Part shown: positions 55,500-64,000 of the stretch, one piece after another
How the letters are laid out: every line of letters starts with the position of its first letter
Position numbering within the stretch: the first letter of the stretch is position 1
Assembly (NCBI GenBank): GCA_963971575.1
Contig: OZ020611.1
Span: 181,042,071-181,106,070, forward strand
Direction: 5' to 3'
Length of the DNA stretch: 64,000 nt
Source of the DNA: Liopterus haemorrhoidalis
Taxonomy: Eukaryota > Arthropoda > Insecta > Coleoptera > Dytiscidae
The notes under the pieces: generated by a model
The model's input: the letters and a program-made list of their open reading frames with translations, nothing else
The model's database searches: none
What the model was told of the DNA's origin: nothing
Made by a program: the position numbers and the translations under genes

Positions 55500-56788
55500 G
55501 GTCTGAGAAAAAGTTCGTGTCGTTTTTGCCGATAGACGGCGCCAATTGCAAATAACTCAGGAAGCACAGATCGCAGCGACACCACTAAGCGCTCGTTGGA
55601 AAGGTGACAGTTCGAGCCTTACTTTGAGTGTCTAAACATCAAAATTTGTGCTGTGGTTGGAAAGTTGTTTGCGTTTGAAAATGGAGAAAAGTAATGAAAA
55701 ATTGCGCTATATTTTGCAATATTATTACGACAAAGGGAAGAACCTTGCGCAGGCGTGTGAAAAAATTTATGCTGTGTACGGAAAAGGTACTTTATCAAAA
55801 TCTGCTGCGCGGAAATGGTTCGCTCGCTATCGTTCTGGTAATTTTCATGTGAAAGATGACTCACGCTCTGGTCGTCCAATCAGTGAAAAAGCTGATGAAA
55901 TTCTTGAAAAAGTCCAACAAGATAGGCATATCAGCAGTGTCGATATTGGTACGGAGCTAGGCATTGACCACAAAACTGTTTTGAACCATTTACGGAAAGC
56001 TGGCTACAAAAAGAAGCTCGATATATGGGTTCCTAATGAGTTGAGCGCGAAAAACATGATAGCCCGAATTAACATTTGCGATGCGTTGCTGAAACGCAAT
56101 GAAATCGAGCCATTTCTGAAACGTGTCATAACCAGTGATGAAAAATGTATCACGTACGACAGTTGGAAGCGTAAAAGATCGTTGACAAGGGATGGTGAGC
56201 CATCACAAACGTTCGCGAAGCGAGGATTGACGCCGAACAAGGTGATGCTGTGTGTGTGTGGTGGGACTGGAAGGGAATCGTCCACCATGAGCTATTTTCA
56301 GTTGATCAGACGATTGATTCTCAACTCTACTGTGGACAACTAGAGAGATTACGCCAGGCAATTGAAAGAGAATGGCCCGAATTGAATAATAGGAAAGGTG
56401 TTGTATTTAATCATGACAACGCAAGACCACACACTTCTTTGATGACCCGTCAAAAATTGCGAGAGTTTGGTGTTGAAATTTTGTTGCATCCACCGTATAG
56501 CCCAGACGCTATGTCTATACCTTATGATTATCACTTATTCCGATCTTTGCAGAATTTTCTCAATGGAATTAAGCTGGTTTCAAAAGAAGCCTGTGAAAAC
56601 CACTTGCTTCAGTTTTTCAACCAGAAACCACAGAAGTTCTTCACCGATGGCATCATGGCTCTACCCGAAAAATAGCGAAACGTTGTCGATAATAATGGAG
56701 CATATATGGTTTAAATAAATTCATTTTCACATTATAACAAAACCAGTTGAATTTTACTAAAAAAACGCCACGAACTTTTTCCCAGACT
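55500..56788 (+). mobile_element. Near full-length mariner element (about 1.29 kb)
   Basis: Inverted ends GGTCTGAGAAAAAGTTCGTG and, from the other strand, AGTCTGGGAAAAAGTTCGTG. TA precedes the left end (55498-55499); the base pair after the right end is GA, a probable mutation, with TA two bases further out. Length fits an undeleted mariner, the only such copy in the window. Confidence 0.9.
55681..56714 (+). pseudogene. mariner transposase, frameshifted and with late stop
   Basis: ATG at 55681. N-terminal helix-turn-helix regions (QYYYDKGKNLAQACEKIYAV; HISSVDIGTELGIDHKTVLN), linker WVPNEL near residue 120, first catalytic Asp in ITSDEKC near residue 155 (the usual Trp after DEK is Cys), second in VFNHDNARPH, third in PYDYHLFRSLQNFL. 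An extra TG in the (TG)n run at 56250-56260 breaks the frame between the first and second Asp. A TAG at 56673-56675 replaces the usual Trp of LPEKW, and NVVDNNGAYMV ends at 56714. Spacing between the second and third Asp is 36 residues, not the family's 34, because of two extra residues in DAMSIPYD. Inactive as read. Confidence 0.9.
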
Positions 56789-56934
56789 GATAAAGTTCTA
56801 AAACTATAAATAAAACTAATAATTTTGAAACACAATACAACTAAGTTTTACTGAATGCTAATAATAATTAATGGCTGCTTATAATTACTAATAAATGCCA
56901 CATAATAAAAATATTGTTAAGAATTTTTATGTCT

Positions 56935-57084
56935 AAGTATGGGAAGGATGAACGAACAGATAATAACACCTTACTTCCACATTTTATTATATATTTTTAT
57001 TTTAAATATATTGTACAAAAACGTTTATTGTATAACTGTCAAAATATATTATTAATTATTATGTTTATAAGTCTACCCCCCCCC
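56935..57084 (-). repeat. 3' LTR of Gypsy derivative
   Basis: Shares AGTATGGGAAGGATGAACGA and CAAAAACGTTTATTGTATAA with the other LTR. It lacks about 45 bp present there (between TTAATTATT and ATGTTTATAAGTC). A nine-C run at 57075-57085 (G-run on the coding strand) marks the polypurine-tract side. Confidence 0.8.
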
Positions 57085-57321
57085 CGCGGAGTGCGGAGCA
57101 ATATCCCGGTGTGAAGAAGTTCGGGAAGCGACCTTGTCGACCTGATCGAGTACATCGGCCATCCTCGGAGGCTTGGGGCGATGTGGTTGAAGGTAATGCA
57201 CGCATTCGTTCAGATCTGTTGCCTGTGGTTCTTTTTCTGGATTCTTCTTCGCTCTGAGCATCGCGTTAGTGCTGATGAGAATGGCGTAATGCTGGCTCAT
57301 TAGAAAGTATGTGCGCTGGCT

Positions 57322-57810
57322 TTACTCGATCAATGGAAACTCTTGTTGGTTTCTCACGCAGACGAAGAGTGAGAGTTTTCTCGTGGGAGGCCTGGTAATG
57401 TCTAGGAACTCGGCAAACACGGTGGCGAAAGGAGATGTCCCAGTGACGATCTTGACGCTTCCATGTTTGGTACTTACCACCTGACCTTGGGCGTGTAGAC
57501 CTGTTGTGCCATCTAACAGGCGGCCGCTACGACAGTCTGGAAGCAAGTGATAATGAGCAAGAAAATCTGCGCCGATAATAGGGATTCCGAGGTCTGCAAT
57601 AATAAAACGCCAATGGAAGTCTCGTCGCAACGCGAAGTTGAGCGTTAGCGACAGGAACCCATATGTTTTGATGCCAGTGTTGTTGGCAGCATTCAGCATT
57701 AAGTCTGTAGCAGATCGGCGCGTGCGAAGTAGGCGGTAAGAGAAACAGCATAGATCTGATCACGTATCCACAAGGAAACGGTGTTTGCTGGTCTGGTCGG
57801 CCATAAAAAG
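57322..57810 (-). pseudogene. Gypsy protease region
   Basis: The minus strand reads FYGRPDQQ / LFMADQTSKHRFLVDT, a stop, SDLCCFSYRLL, then AANNTGIKTYGFLSLTLNFA, LRRDFHWRFIIADLGIPIIG, ADFLAHYHLLPDCRSGRLLD, GTTGL. This is the retropepsin region of insect Gypsy elements (FLIDTGSD...; PIIGADFL.H..LL.D...R.L.D..T). The Gly codon of the catalytic DTG is TGA (57762-57760), which stops the frame and abolishes the active site. The frame after GTTGL runs open to 57322 with little recognisable content. Confidence 0.8.
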
Positions 57811-57849
57811 GCGGCTTCCTGATGTAGTGCAGCCCGCTGCCGCTAATAC

Positions 57850-58727
57850 AGACTGCTGCTCCTGTTTCCCTGGTAGCTGCAGGGTGGTTTGCACCTTTTC
57901 GCCATCTCACCAAATTTGGCGTGGTACCAGCATATACCTGCCTGAATACCACTATGTTGGTCGCTTTTGCTGCCTTGGCTGCTTTGAGAGCGACTTCGGT
58001 TCCACTTAGGCCGTTGCTTCAATTTTTGCGATAGAGCAGCGACCTGCTTAGTGAGCAGGTCGATCTGTTCGCTCATTTTGCCGATGTCGTTAATTGAAGA
58101 TGTGCTTGTGCTATGAAGAGCGGCTGAAATGGGGCTGGACGCTATTTTCAAAATTGTATCGGCCAGTTCCGCTACTTTATCGAGGGCGAGTTCGGACTGT
58201 GCAGCGAGGATGGCTTGGACTTTTGTAGGAAGGCGCTGTAACTAGAGCTGACGGAGAAAATTCTCCTGCAGGCTTGCAACACCGGCTAAAGATCGTAGAT
58301 GCCGGAGAAACTGTGATGGTTTCCGGTCACCGAGTTCTTCCTCGCTAACTAATTGTCGTTCGTAATGACTCTCTGTTCTATGGAGAGAGAAAGCCTTCGA
58401 ATTAAATCTGTTTTTAGGTATTCATACCTGTTTTCCGCTGGTGGATTTGTGATTATATCATCCACTTCAGCTGCGTAACGAGAGTCCAGTTGTGCGACTA
58501 CGTGGCTGTATTTCGTGGTGTCAGCCGTGACGTTCGAAACCATGAACTGCGCTTCAGCTTGCGCAAATCAAACTGCGGGTTTATCTGCCTAGAATGGGGG
58601 TAGACGCACTACTACCCGGTACACTGCTAACTGGTGGCGTGCTAGCTGTTGCTGAAGCCTTTCATGCTCTTTCATGCCCTTCTCGCAGAGCGTTTAGTTC
58701 TGCTTGAATTTCTGCTTCGGACGGCAT
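57850..58727 (-). pseudogene. Gypsy gag, degraded
   Basis: Minus ATG at 58727 (MPSEAEIQAELNALREG). After frame breaks: VSNVTADTTKYSHVVAQLDS, RYAAEVDDIITNPPAENRYE, YLKTDLIRRLSLSIEQRV, later QIDLLTKQVAALSQKLKQRP, and the C-terminal knuckle-like CWYHAKFGEMAKRCKPPC. Order and spacing match the gag of insect Gypsy elements. At least two frameshifts or stops occur between 58350 and 58150. Confidence 0.75.
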
Positions 58728-58754
58728 CGTTAATAAAAATTCACTTACTGTGAA

Positions 58755-58768
58755 CGTCGGTGGTCACC
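58755..58768 (-). promoter_or_regulatory. Candidate primer-binding site
   Basis: Directly inside the 5' LTR, on the minus strand, lies TGGTGACCACCGACGT. It begins TGG, as needed to pair with the CCA end of a tRNA, and resembles the TGGTGACC... primer sites of insect Gypsy elements. Confidence 0.55.
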
Positions 58769-58961
58769 AGTATGGGAAGGATGAACGAACAGATAATAAC
58801 ACCTTACTTCCAAATTTAATTATATATTTTTATTGTAAATATATTGTACAAAAACGTTTATTGTATAAGTGTCAAAATATATTATTAATTATTGTTCAAT
58901 TGTTTATTTTTCACTTGGGTAACGGGCGAAGTCGACTATGTTTATAAGTCTATCCGCCACA
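58769..58961 (-). repeat. 5' LTR of Gypsy derivative
   Basis: On the minus strand it starts TGTGGCGGATAGACTTATAA and ends CATCCTTCCCATACT. It is longer than the other LTR by one 45-bp segment. Confidence 0.8.
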
Positions 58962-58969
58962 TGTCTTTA

Positions 58970-61668
58970 AGGTAAAGAATATACCCAAATATTAATATAG
59001 GGCCCGGCTTCAGGATCAGTATACAGGTTATGGTATACAGTGGCCCAAAAACCGTGGTACGGGTAGGAAAACCAATATAAAGTACTGTGCACTTAAAAAC
59101 TTTAATATAATATTTAAGATAATAAGGTTAGGTTAGGATAGTAAAAGGTTAAAACAGAAGAAGCCGAAAAGCTCAAACTAACCTAAAAAAATCTTTCGTA
59201 GAAAAAATAATCGTTCGTTTCTTTAACACTGATAATGTTTGTGATATAACGAACTGCCAACTGTCGTTAAAAAATGTAGATTCCCAGTTATTCAGTTTTA
59301 AATGAATGAATATTTTTTCTTCGTCAACATTTTTTGTTCGTCATACAATAATTGTAAAATTGGAAACAATCAAACTCTTTGAAATTGTACTGCACCATTA
59401 ACAAATTTTTTCATGGAGTCGAGAAATTGGTTACACAAAGTTATTATTAGTTACGTTTGCCGCCGCTTGCAATTTGTTGTGTAGAATTTGCGTGCAATGT
59501 AATACGTCCTCGAAGAGAAGCTATTATTTCAAAGTTGGCTTCGATAGATAAAAACTTTCTTTTATAACCCAAAAAATGTACTATATGTTTAAACTAATAC
59601 GAATGTGAACCCTACATTTAATTCTAAGCCAGAGATTGGAAATCTATGAACCATGGAAGGCTATCTATATATTTTATAAAGAAAATTCAGTGCAAATTAA
59701 TAAAAAAATGAATATATGGAATTTTAGCTTCTAATTACCCTCATTACCTTTCCATGTATCCGCCGTTGATCGGTTAAAATATAAAATAATAGGGATATTA
59801 TATGAAATTACATTTGGGAGATAGGGGAAGGTTCCCTTCCATCCCGTGCAGCCGGGACCGTTTGAATTTTCCTACATGAAGGGGATTTTCCATTCAGAAT
59901 TGCTGTATTTGCAACCAAACTTCAACCCGGAGATAGCACTTAAAGAAGAAGACGAAGAAGAAGAAGAATAAAAAATAGAATATATTCTTGAATACCTCCA
60001 AGTTCAGGGTCTTGTATTAAAAGCCAACTAATTATTATGGCAGGACAATTTATGGATTATAAAGGTCAAAATGGTAAAAATTATCTGAAAAGGAAGCCAA
60101 AATATGGAGAAATCAACTTGCGCAACGTAAATCAAGTGAATCCATGATAGAGTGATGATGATGATGGTGATGATGAAGAAGAAGTAGGAAAAAAGAAGAA
60201 GATAATGAGGATGATGATACCGTTGCGACTGCATCAATTGTCTAAATCAAGGATTACTTGTCACTGGCCACATTATAGCATACAGCTGCAAAAAAAACTA
60301 AGTTACCACTAAAATATAAATAAAAGACGTCGAAAGGAAACTAGTCAGAAGATACTGGCACAGAATCTCGAGTAGCAATAAACAAATCTCACCTCCAACG
60401 TTCAGCTCATCCCAGAACGAGGGTCAAGATAGGAAGATCGAAATCCGCATACTTTTCAGTAGACTAAACAAATAGTGACCGTAAAGTGGAGGAAGACGCT
60501 CCAACGCTCCCTGACTCCCTAAGAATTAATCTCCGCCATGAAATCAGATCCAAGCAATCCCGGACAGCACGGAGTGGATAAGAAACTTCCCTCAGCACCC
60601 ATGAGCAATTCCATTTAGTGCTAATATTGTAAACCATTACATTATACATTATACTATTGAACAAAAAATTTGCTTATTGAACTACCCACGATACAATATT
60701 ATTACTTGTAAGAAATTAGTCCCTAATTCAACTAATGTGTTTTCGCTGTTTTATTCTATTACATATTATGTTGGCTTTGGTATAAAACTATTTTTTTCTC
60801 GTAATTTAGTATTCTCATACTAATTATTATTTTTAATAAAAACTTACTTATCTAATGTTTATCTGGAAGTAACTGGCGGATAAAGTCGTGAGTTAATTTC
60901 TGTGATTGCAGAAACTGTAAGCCAACTAGTGTTCTCTGATTACAATTTTGCAGTTTGAAAACCCTTGTAAAATAACAGTAACATTTAAATTCCTCTATTT
61001 TGCAACTAGGAGTAGTAATAGTACTAGTTTATAAAATTAGTTTTTGTTGTGTTTGTAGTTGTTTCATAAAAGCATTTACTGTCGCAAATAAGCTTTGAGG
61101 ATGTTAAGATCCGTAACCGGCGTACAGGACCGGCACCTCGTTAATTTTCCTCACAAGACAACAGTGAAAACTGATGTTGTAATAACTTCCATTTAGTTTT
61201 TACCTTTACTGACTTATTAGTCGGCTATTTAGAGATTTGATAATTCTAACCGCAAAGAACTGTTGCAGCCTGCTAAAATTTTAGTTTATGATTTATCTAC
61301 ATGTCAATTTAGTCAAGAGTGAAGAAACTAGAGAGAAATAGATAGAAAGACAAACGAGAGCTAAGAGACAAATCTTATTAAAGCGGGCTTAAGCCAGCTA
61401 AAATTAGGCTGGCTACTTTTATAGGGCAACTGGTAGGTCATGGCACAGGCCTTACCTCACTATGACCTACCTCAGCTTATTCGGCGGATAAGAGATGGAT
61501 TAGATCTATAACTGATTTAAAATCCAATCTTATTAAAGAAATATAGGCAGAACAGTTATACCGTGACGGTACAGACGACATTAAGCAACTGGATGGTTAT
61601 TAGTGGATGAGCTACAGATAGCGAAAAATGGAGAAAACTAGGGGCGGATTATACAAGACGATGGATAG
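58970..61668. other. No gene recognised
   Basis: Mostly AT-rich. 59920-60200 is purine-rich with GAAGAA and GATGAT runs and may be a LINE tail. 60370-60610 is GC-richer with no recognised match. Small inverted repeats occur near 61393-61416 (AGCCAGC...GCTGGCT) and 61430-61470 (TAGGTCAT...ATGACCTA). Confidence 0.35.
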
Positions 61669-61672
61669 TATA

Positions 61673-61887
61673 AAGCTGCATTCCCATCTTTGTAAATCTA
61701 TGCGTTGTACGCTATGGATAATTTTTAAACGAGGTCATTTGGTATGATCGGACATGCTCGTGCTTTGTCGTTGCTATACTACTGTTGAGCGAGATAGTAC
61801 GAGCTTGTCCGATCATACCAATTGCACTCGTTTAAAAACTATCTACAACGCACAGAGTGTTAAATTACTGAGGTGGGAACGCAGCTT
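61673..61887. mobile_element. MITE, family C (about 215 bp)
   Basis: Inverted ends about 95 bp long: AAGCTGCATTCCCATCTTTG on the left, AAGCTGCGTTCCCACCTCAG from the other strand on the right, with TGGTATGATCGGACA shared further in. Left flank is TA; the right flank is AA, so the duplication is uncertain. AAGCTGC termini are shared with the 2698-3213 MITE. The two arms nearly meet, so the whole element is one hairpin. Confidence 0.75.
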
Positions 61888-62029
61888 AACTGTACATAAT
61901 GATGGGAAGTAACTGTTTCACATTGTTGGGTGAACTCGTGCATCGATGCACCCTTCATGGATCTTCGATTTTGCCATTGATGGGGATAGTTAGCTAGGTG
62001 CTACCTATTAATGAGTGATTAAAATTGTT

Positions 62030-62290
62030 TTACATAAACAGTTTTTCGTCGCAATTAAAAAATTTTCTGCATTGAATCCTTTTAAGTTGCCTGGCAAGCA
62101 ACGAAATGCCTATATTTTTAGCTGGCTTGCAATGCTGTCTTCACATTGTGCAATTATATCTCAAAACTGTTTCACGATCAACTGCAAGCTGTTCCGTGTA
62201 GAATTTTCATTTAATAATGCCCACAGATCATCTTTGTGGTGTTTCATAGCGTTGTTTATAAATTTCATCAAAATTACTGGCTGAAAAACG
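62030..62290 (-). pseudogene. mariner transposase relic, N-terminal half
   Basis: On the minus strand KHHKDDLWALLNENSTRN, then with a shift QLAVDRETVLRYNCTM, and later LLARQLKRIQCRKFFNCDEK. The order resembles the mariner path from the second helix-turn-helix (LL.ENP..T..ELA..L.V...TV) to the first catalytic Asp (TGDEKW). Several frameshifts and stops. No terminal repeats were found, and the match is by eye. Confidence 0.5.
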
Positions 62291-62294
62291 TCGA

Positions 62295-64000
62295 AACCAG
62301 TATTTTCATATTATTGGAATTTATGAGACAGATTTTCTCCAAGAACAAAGTCCATCGGTTTACCTGTTTTAGCATCGCTTTTCCTTATTGGAACATATTG
62401 ATATACAGATTTTCGTTTCCATATCATTATTCAATAATGTACTGTTACGTTTATCAGTAATCTTGATATATGATGGTTTAGATACCACCTCTTCAAAAAT
62501 GCAAAAAAGCGGATATTTATTTGAGTTTTAATTGTACCAAAGGACTAAAAAGACACAACATTTTTAAACACCCATTACATTTCTATGGTCATATCAGTTT
62601 TTTCAACATTTTGACCCAAAAAATGGATCCATAGTTCTGATCACTTATTTGCAAAAAGGTCCTAAATTATGATATATTGCATTAGTTACTTGGTCATAAG
62701 GTTACCTATGGAGCACAAGAACGCATGTTCATTTCCAGGACCACAGGGGAATATCTTCCGATACAGCGCGGTTATCTCCGGAGTGGACTCACCTTTGTGT
62801 ATTTTTTACTTTCCATCTCACAGCAATTAGCCTGTGTTCACAACTGCTGATATAGGCCTTCACTTAGTAGTAAGTTTTTTCATCCACCATCTTCTCTTCT
62901 AATCACATAACCAGTCTGAGTAAATTTTTATTCAGCAATCTGATTAACAACATTGATACTTACTGCGTATCTAAGATTTATTTTATTTTCTACACGCTAT
63001 TTAAACCATAATGGTCTTCTAAACTATCTAAAATATGGTGGCCAAAATAAGACATTTTAAATTTTGTGAGAATTGCAGAACTCCTCGGTTTGACCCTGTA
63101 CCCTGACAAGTGTGTTGCTGGTTACGTGCCACCAGGCGCTATTTTGTCTAAGTACTTTTTTGTCGTGTTGTATGTTGGAGTTTTTAAAAGCTTTCTTGCA
63201 AACAGCATAAATAAACAGGTCTGTGAACGTGGAAACACATATGTCCATATTATCACGCCTGTAATGTTGGTCCGACTGATTCTGAGGTGGCTTTATACAC
63301 CGAGGTAACCTATTATGCGGTATTCGCTTTTCACTCCACTCACATCACACTCCCTGCACCCTGCACCAGCCCTTTTATATATACTTTTTTATTTTCTTTC
63401 CCATTTTCAAAAGATATTTTCAATTTAATTTCCTTCAATCACTATGAATCTTCATGAACTTTTTATAAGGACGCATTTCTCATACTTTTTGTAAACATTA
63501 TGAAAGGAAGTAAATGTTTCATTCATATTTTCAACGAATAACGAGATCCTTTTTTATTGTAAGGAATAATTTTATTGCTTTCCGGTATTCAGAGAGTGCA
63601 GATACACGAAAATGAACTGTTTTGTCGTTCTTACCTTAACATTAGTTTAATTCGTAACAATATGAAATAACTAATATGAGACATAACGGAATAAAGAATC
63701 TTATAACTAAATAACTTCGTGCGGTTCAATTCAAGCCACACATACCAGAAAGATAACAGCTTCCAGACTAACAATGTTCCTGGAGTGGCAGAAATAAAAT
63801 GACGTTAGCGTTTAATAGTTTCTTAAATTTTGTTAAGCGCAACAACGACGGTTATTTTCGCGTAACAGCCTATCCTTTTATTAACTTAGGATACATAAAA
63901 CAATAAATATATCAATTTACTTCTAAATATGTACACAATAAAAGAAACTTTGCAAGGATCAACAAATAAATCAAAATAAAAGTCTCTCCAAAAAAGTTTA
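62295..64000. other. No gene recognised
   Basis: AT-rich DNA. 63057-63308 is open on both strands for 60-80 codons but resembles no known family. Confidence 0.35.

Larger units (their letters stand above)
56935..58961 (-). mobile_element. Gypsy-type LTR retrotransposon derivative without RT
   Basis: Direct terminal repeats (56935-57084 and 58769-58961) bracket a minus-oriented interior with gag and protease but no reverse transcriptase, RNase H or integrase core. ATGTCT lies just outside both ends (56929-56934 and 58961-58966, sharing one base), a plausible target duplication. An internal deletion after integration is likely, since a G-run like a polypurine tract still abuts the 3' LTR. Confidence 0.8.

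Noticed and set aside
57785..58009. Plus-strand 74-residue protein
   Set aside because: Antisense to the Gypsy gag/protease region on the minus strand.
63057..63308. Overlapping open frames on both strands
   Set aside because: Both are short, with no motif, and could arise by chance in this composition.

Overview
The window looks like arthropod, most likely insect, nuclear DNA. It is strongly AT-rich, has no operon-like gene packing, and is filled with decayed transposable elements of classes common in insects: mariner/Tc1, pogo, hAT, Helitron, Jockey/CR1-like and RTE-like LINEs, Gypsy, a Penelope-like element and tRNA-derived SINEs. I found no tRNA, rRNA or CRISPR gene and no complete host gene. 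The only host-gene candidate is a possible first coding exon at 4781-4860 that ends at a consensus 5' splice donor. The window is therefore probably intergenic or a large intron.

Regions. 1-6200 holds a TA-flanked MITE (1163-1421), a LINE 3' tail, a Tc1-like relic, a second MITE (2698-3213), a mariner deletion derivative (3301-3983), the candidate exon and a 546-bp foldback element (5651-6196). 7400-10900 holds a LINE relic, a hAT-type non-autonomous element (9137-9765), an RTE-like reverse transcriptase fragment and a lone hAT-like end. 13100-17330 is dense: a SINE, a Penelope-like GIY-YIG relic between inverted ~305-bp repeats, a solo-LTR-like unit inside a (TA)n tract, a perfect 15-bp hairpin, a 35-bp tandem array, an R1-like LINE tail and a hAT MITE with a perfect 8-bp target duplication. 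19250-21890 holds two more Tc1/mariner deletion derivatives and a SINE fragment.

24000-31260 holds RTE-like LINE tails, an unclassified repeat and another mariner derivative. 32200-35490 holds two 5'-truncated LINEs and a Helitron Pif1-type helicase fragment. 37975-41335 is the best-preserved LINE (minus strand), with the end of ORF1 and an ORF2 interrupted by one nonsense codon. 43240-48841 holds a SINE, a pogo/Tigger-like MITE, a second copy of the 259-bp MITE and a hAT-like element filled with a degenerate minisatellite that a SINE has split. 49890-53642 is a stack of three LINE pieces. 55500-56788 is a near full-length mariner, 56935-58961 a Gypsy derivative without reverse transcriptase, and 61673-62290 a further MITE and a mariner relic.

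None of these elements has an intact autonomous protein set, so movement would depend on enzymes supplied elsewhere. No clearly new multi-gene system is visible. The most unusual structures are the Penelope-like relic in long inverted repeats, the hAT MITEs carrying internal minisatellites, and the long foldback element.
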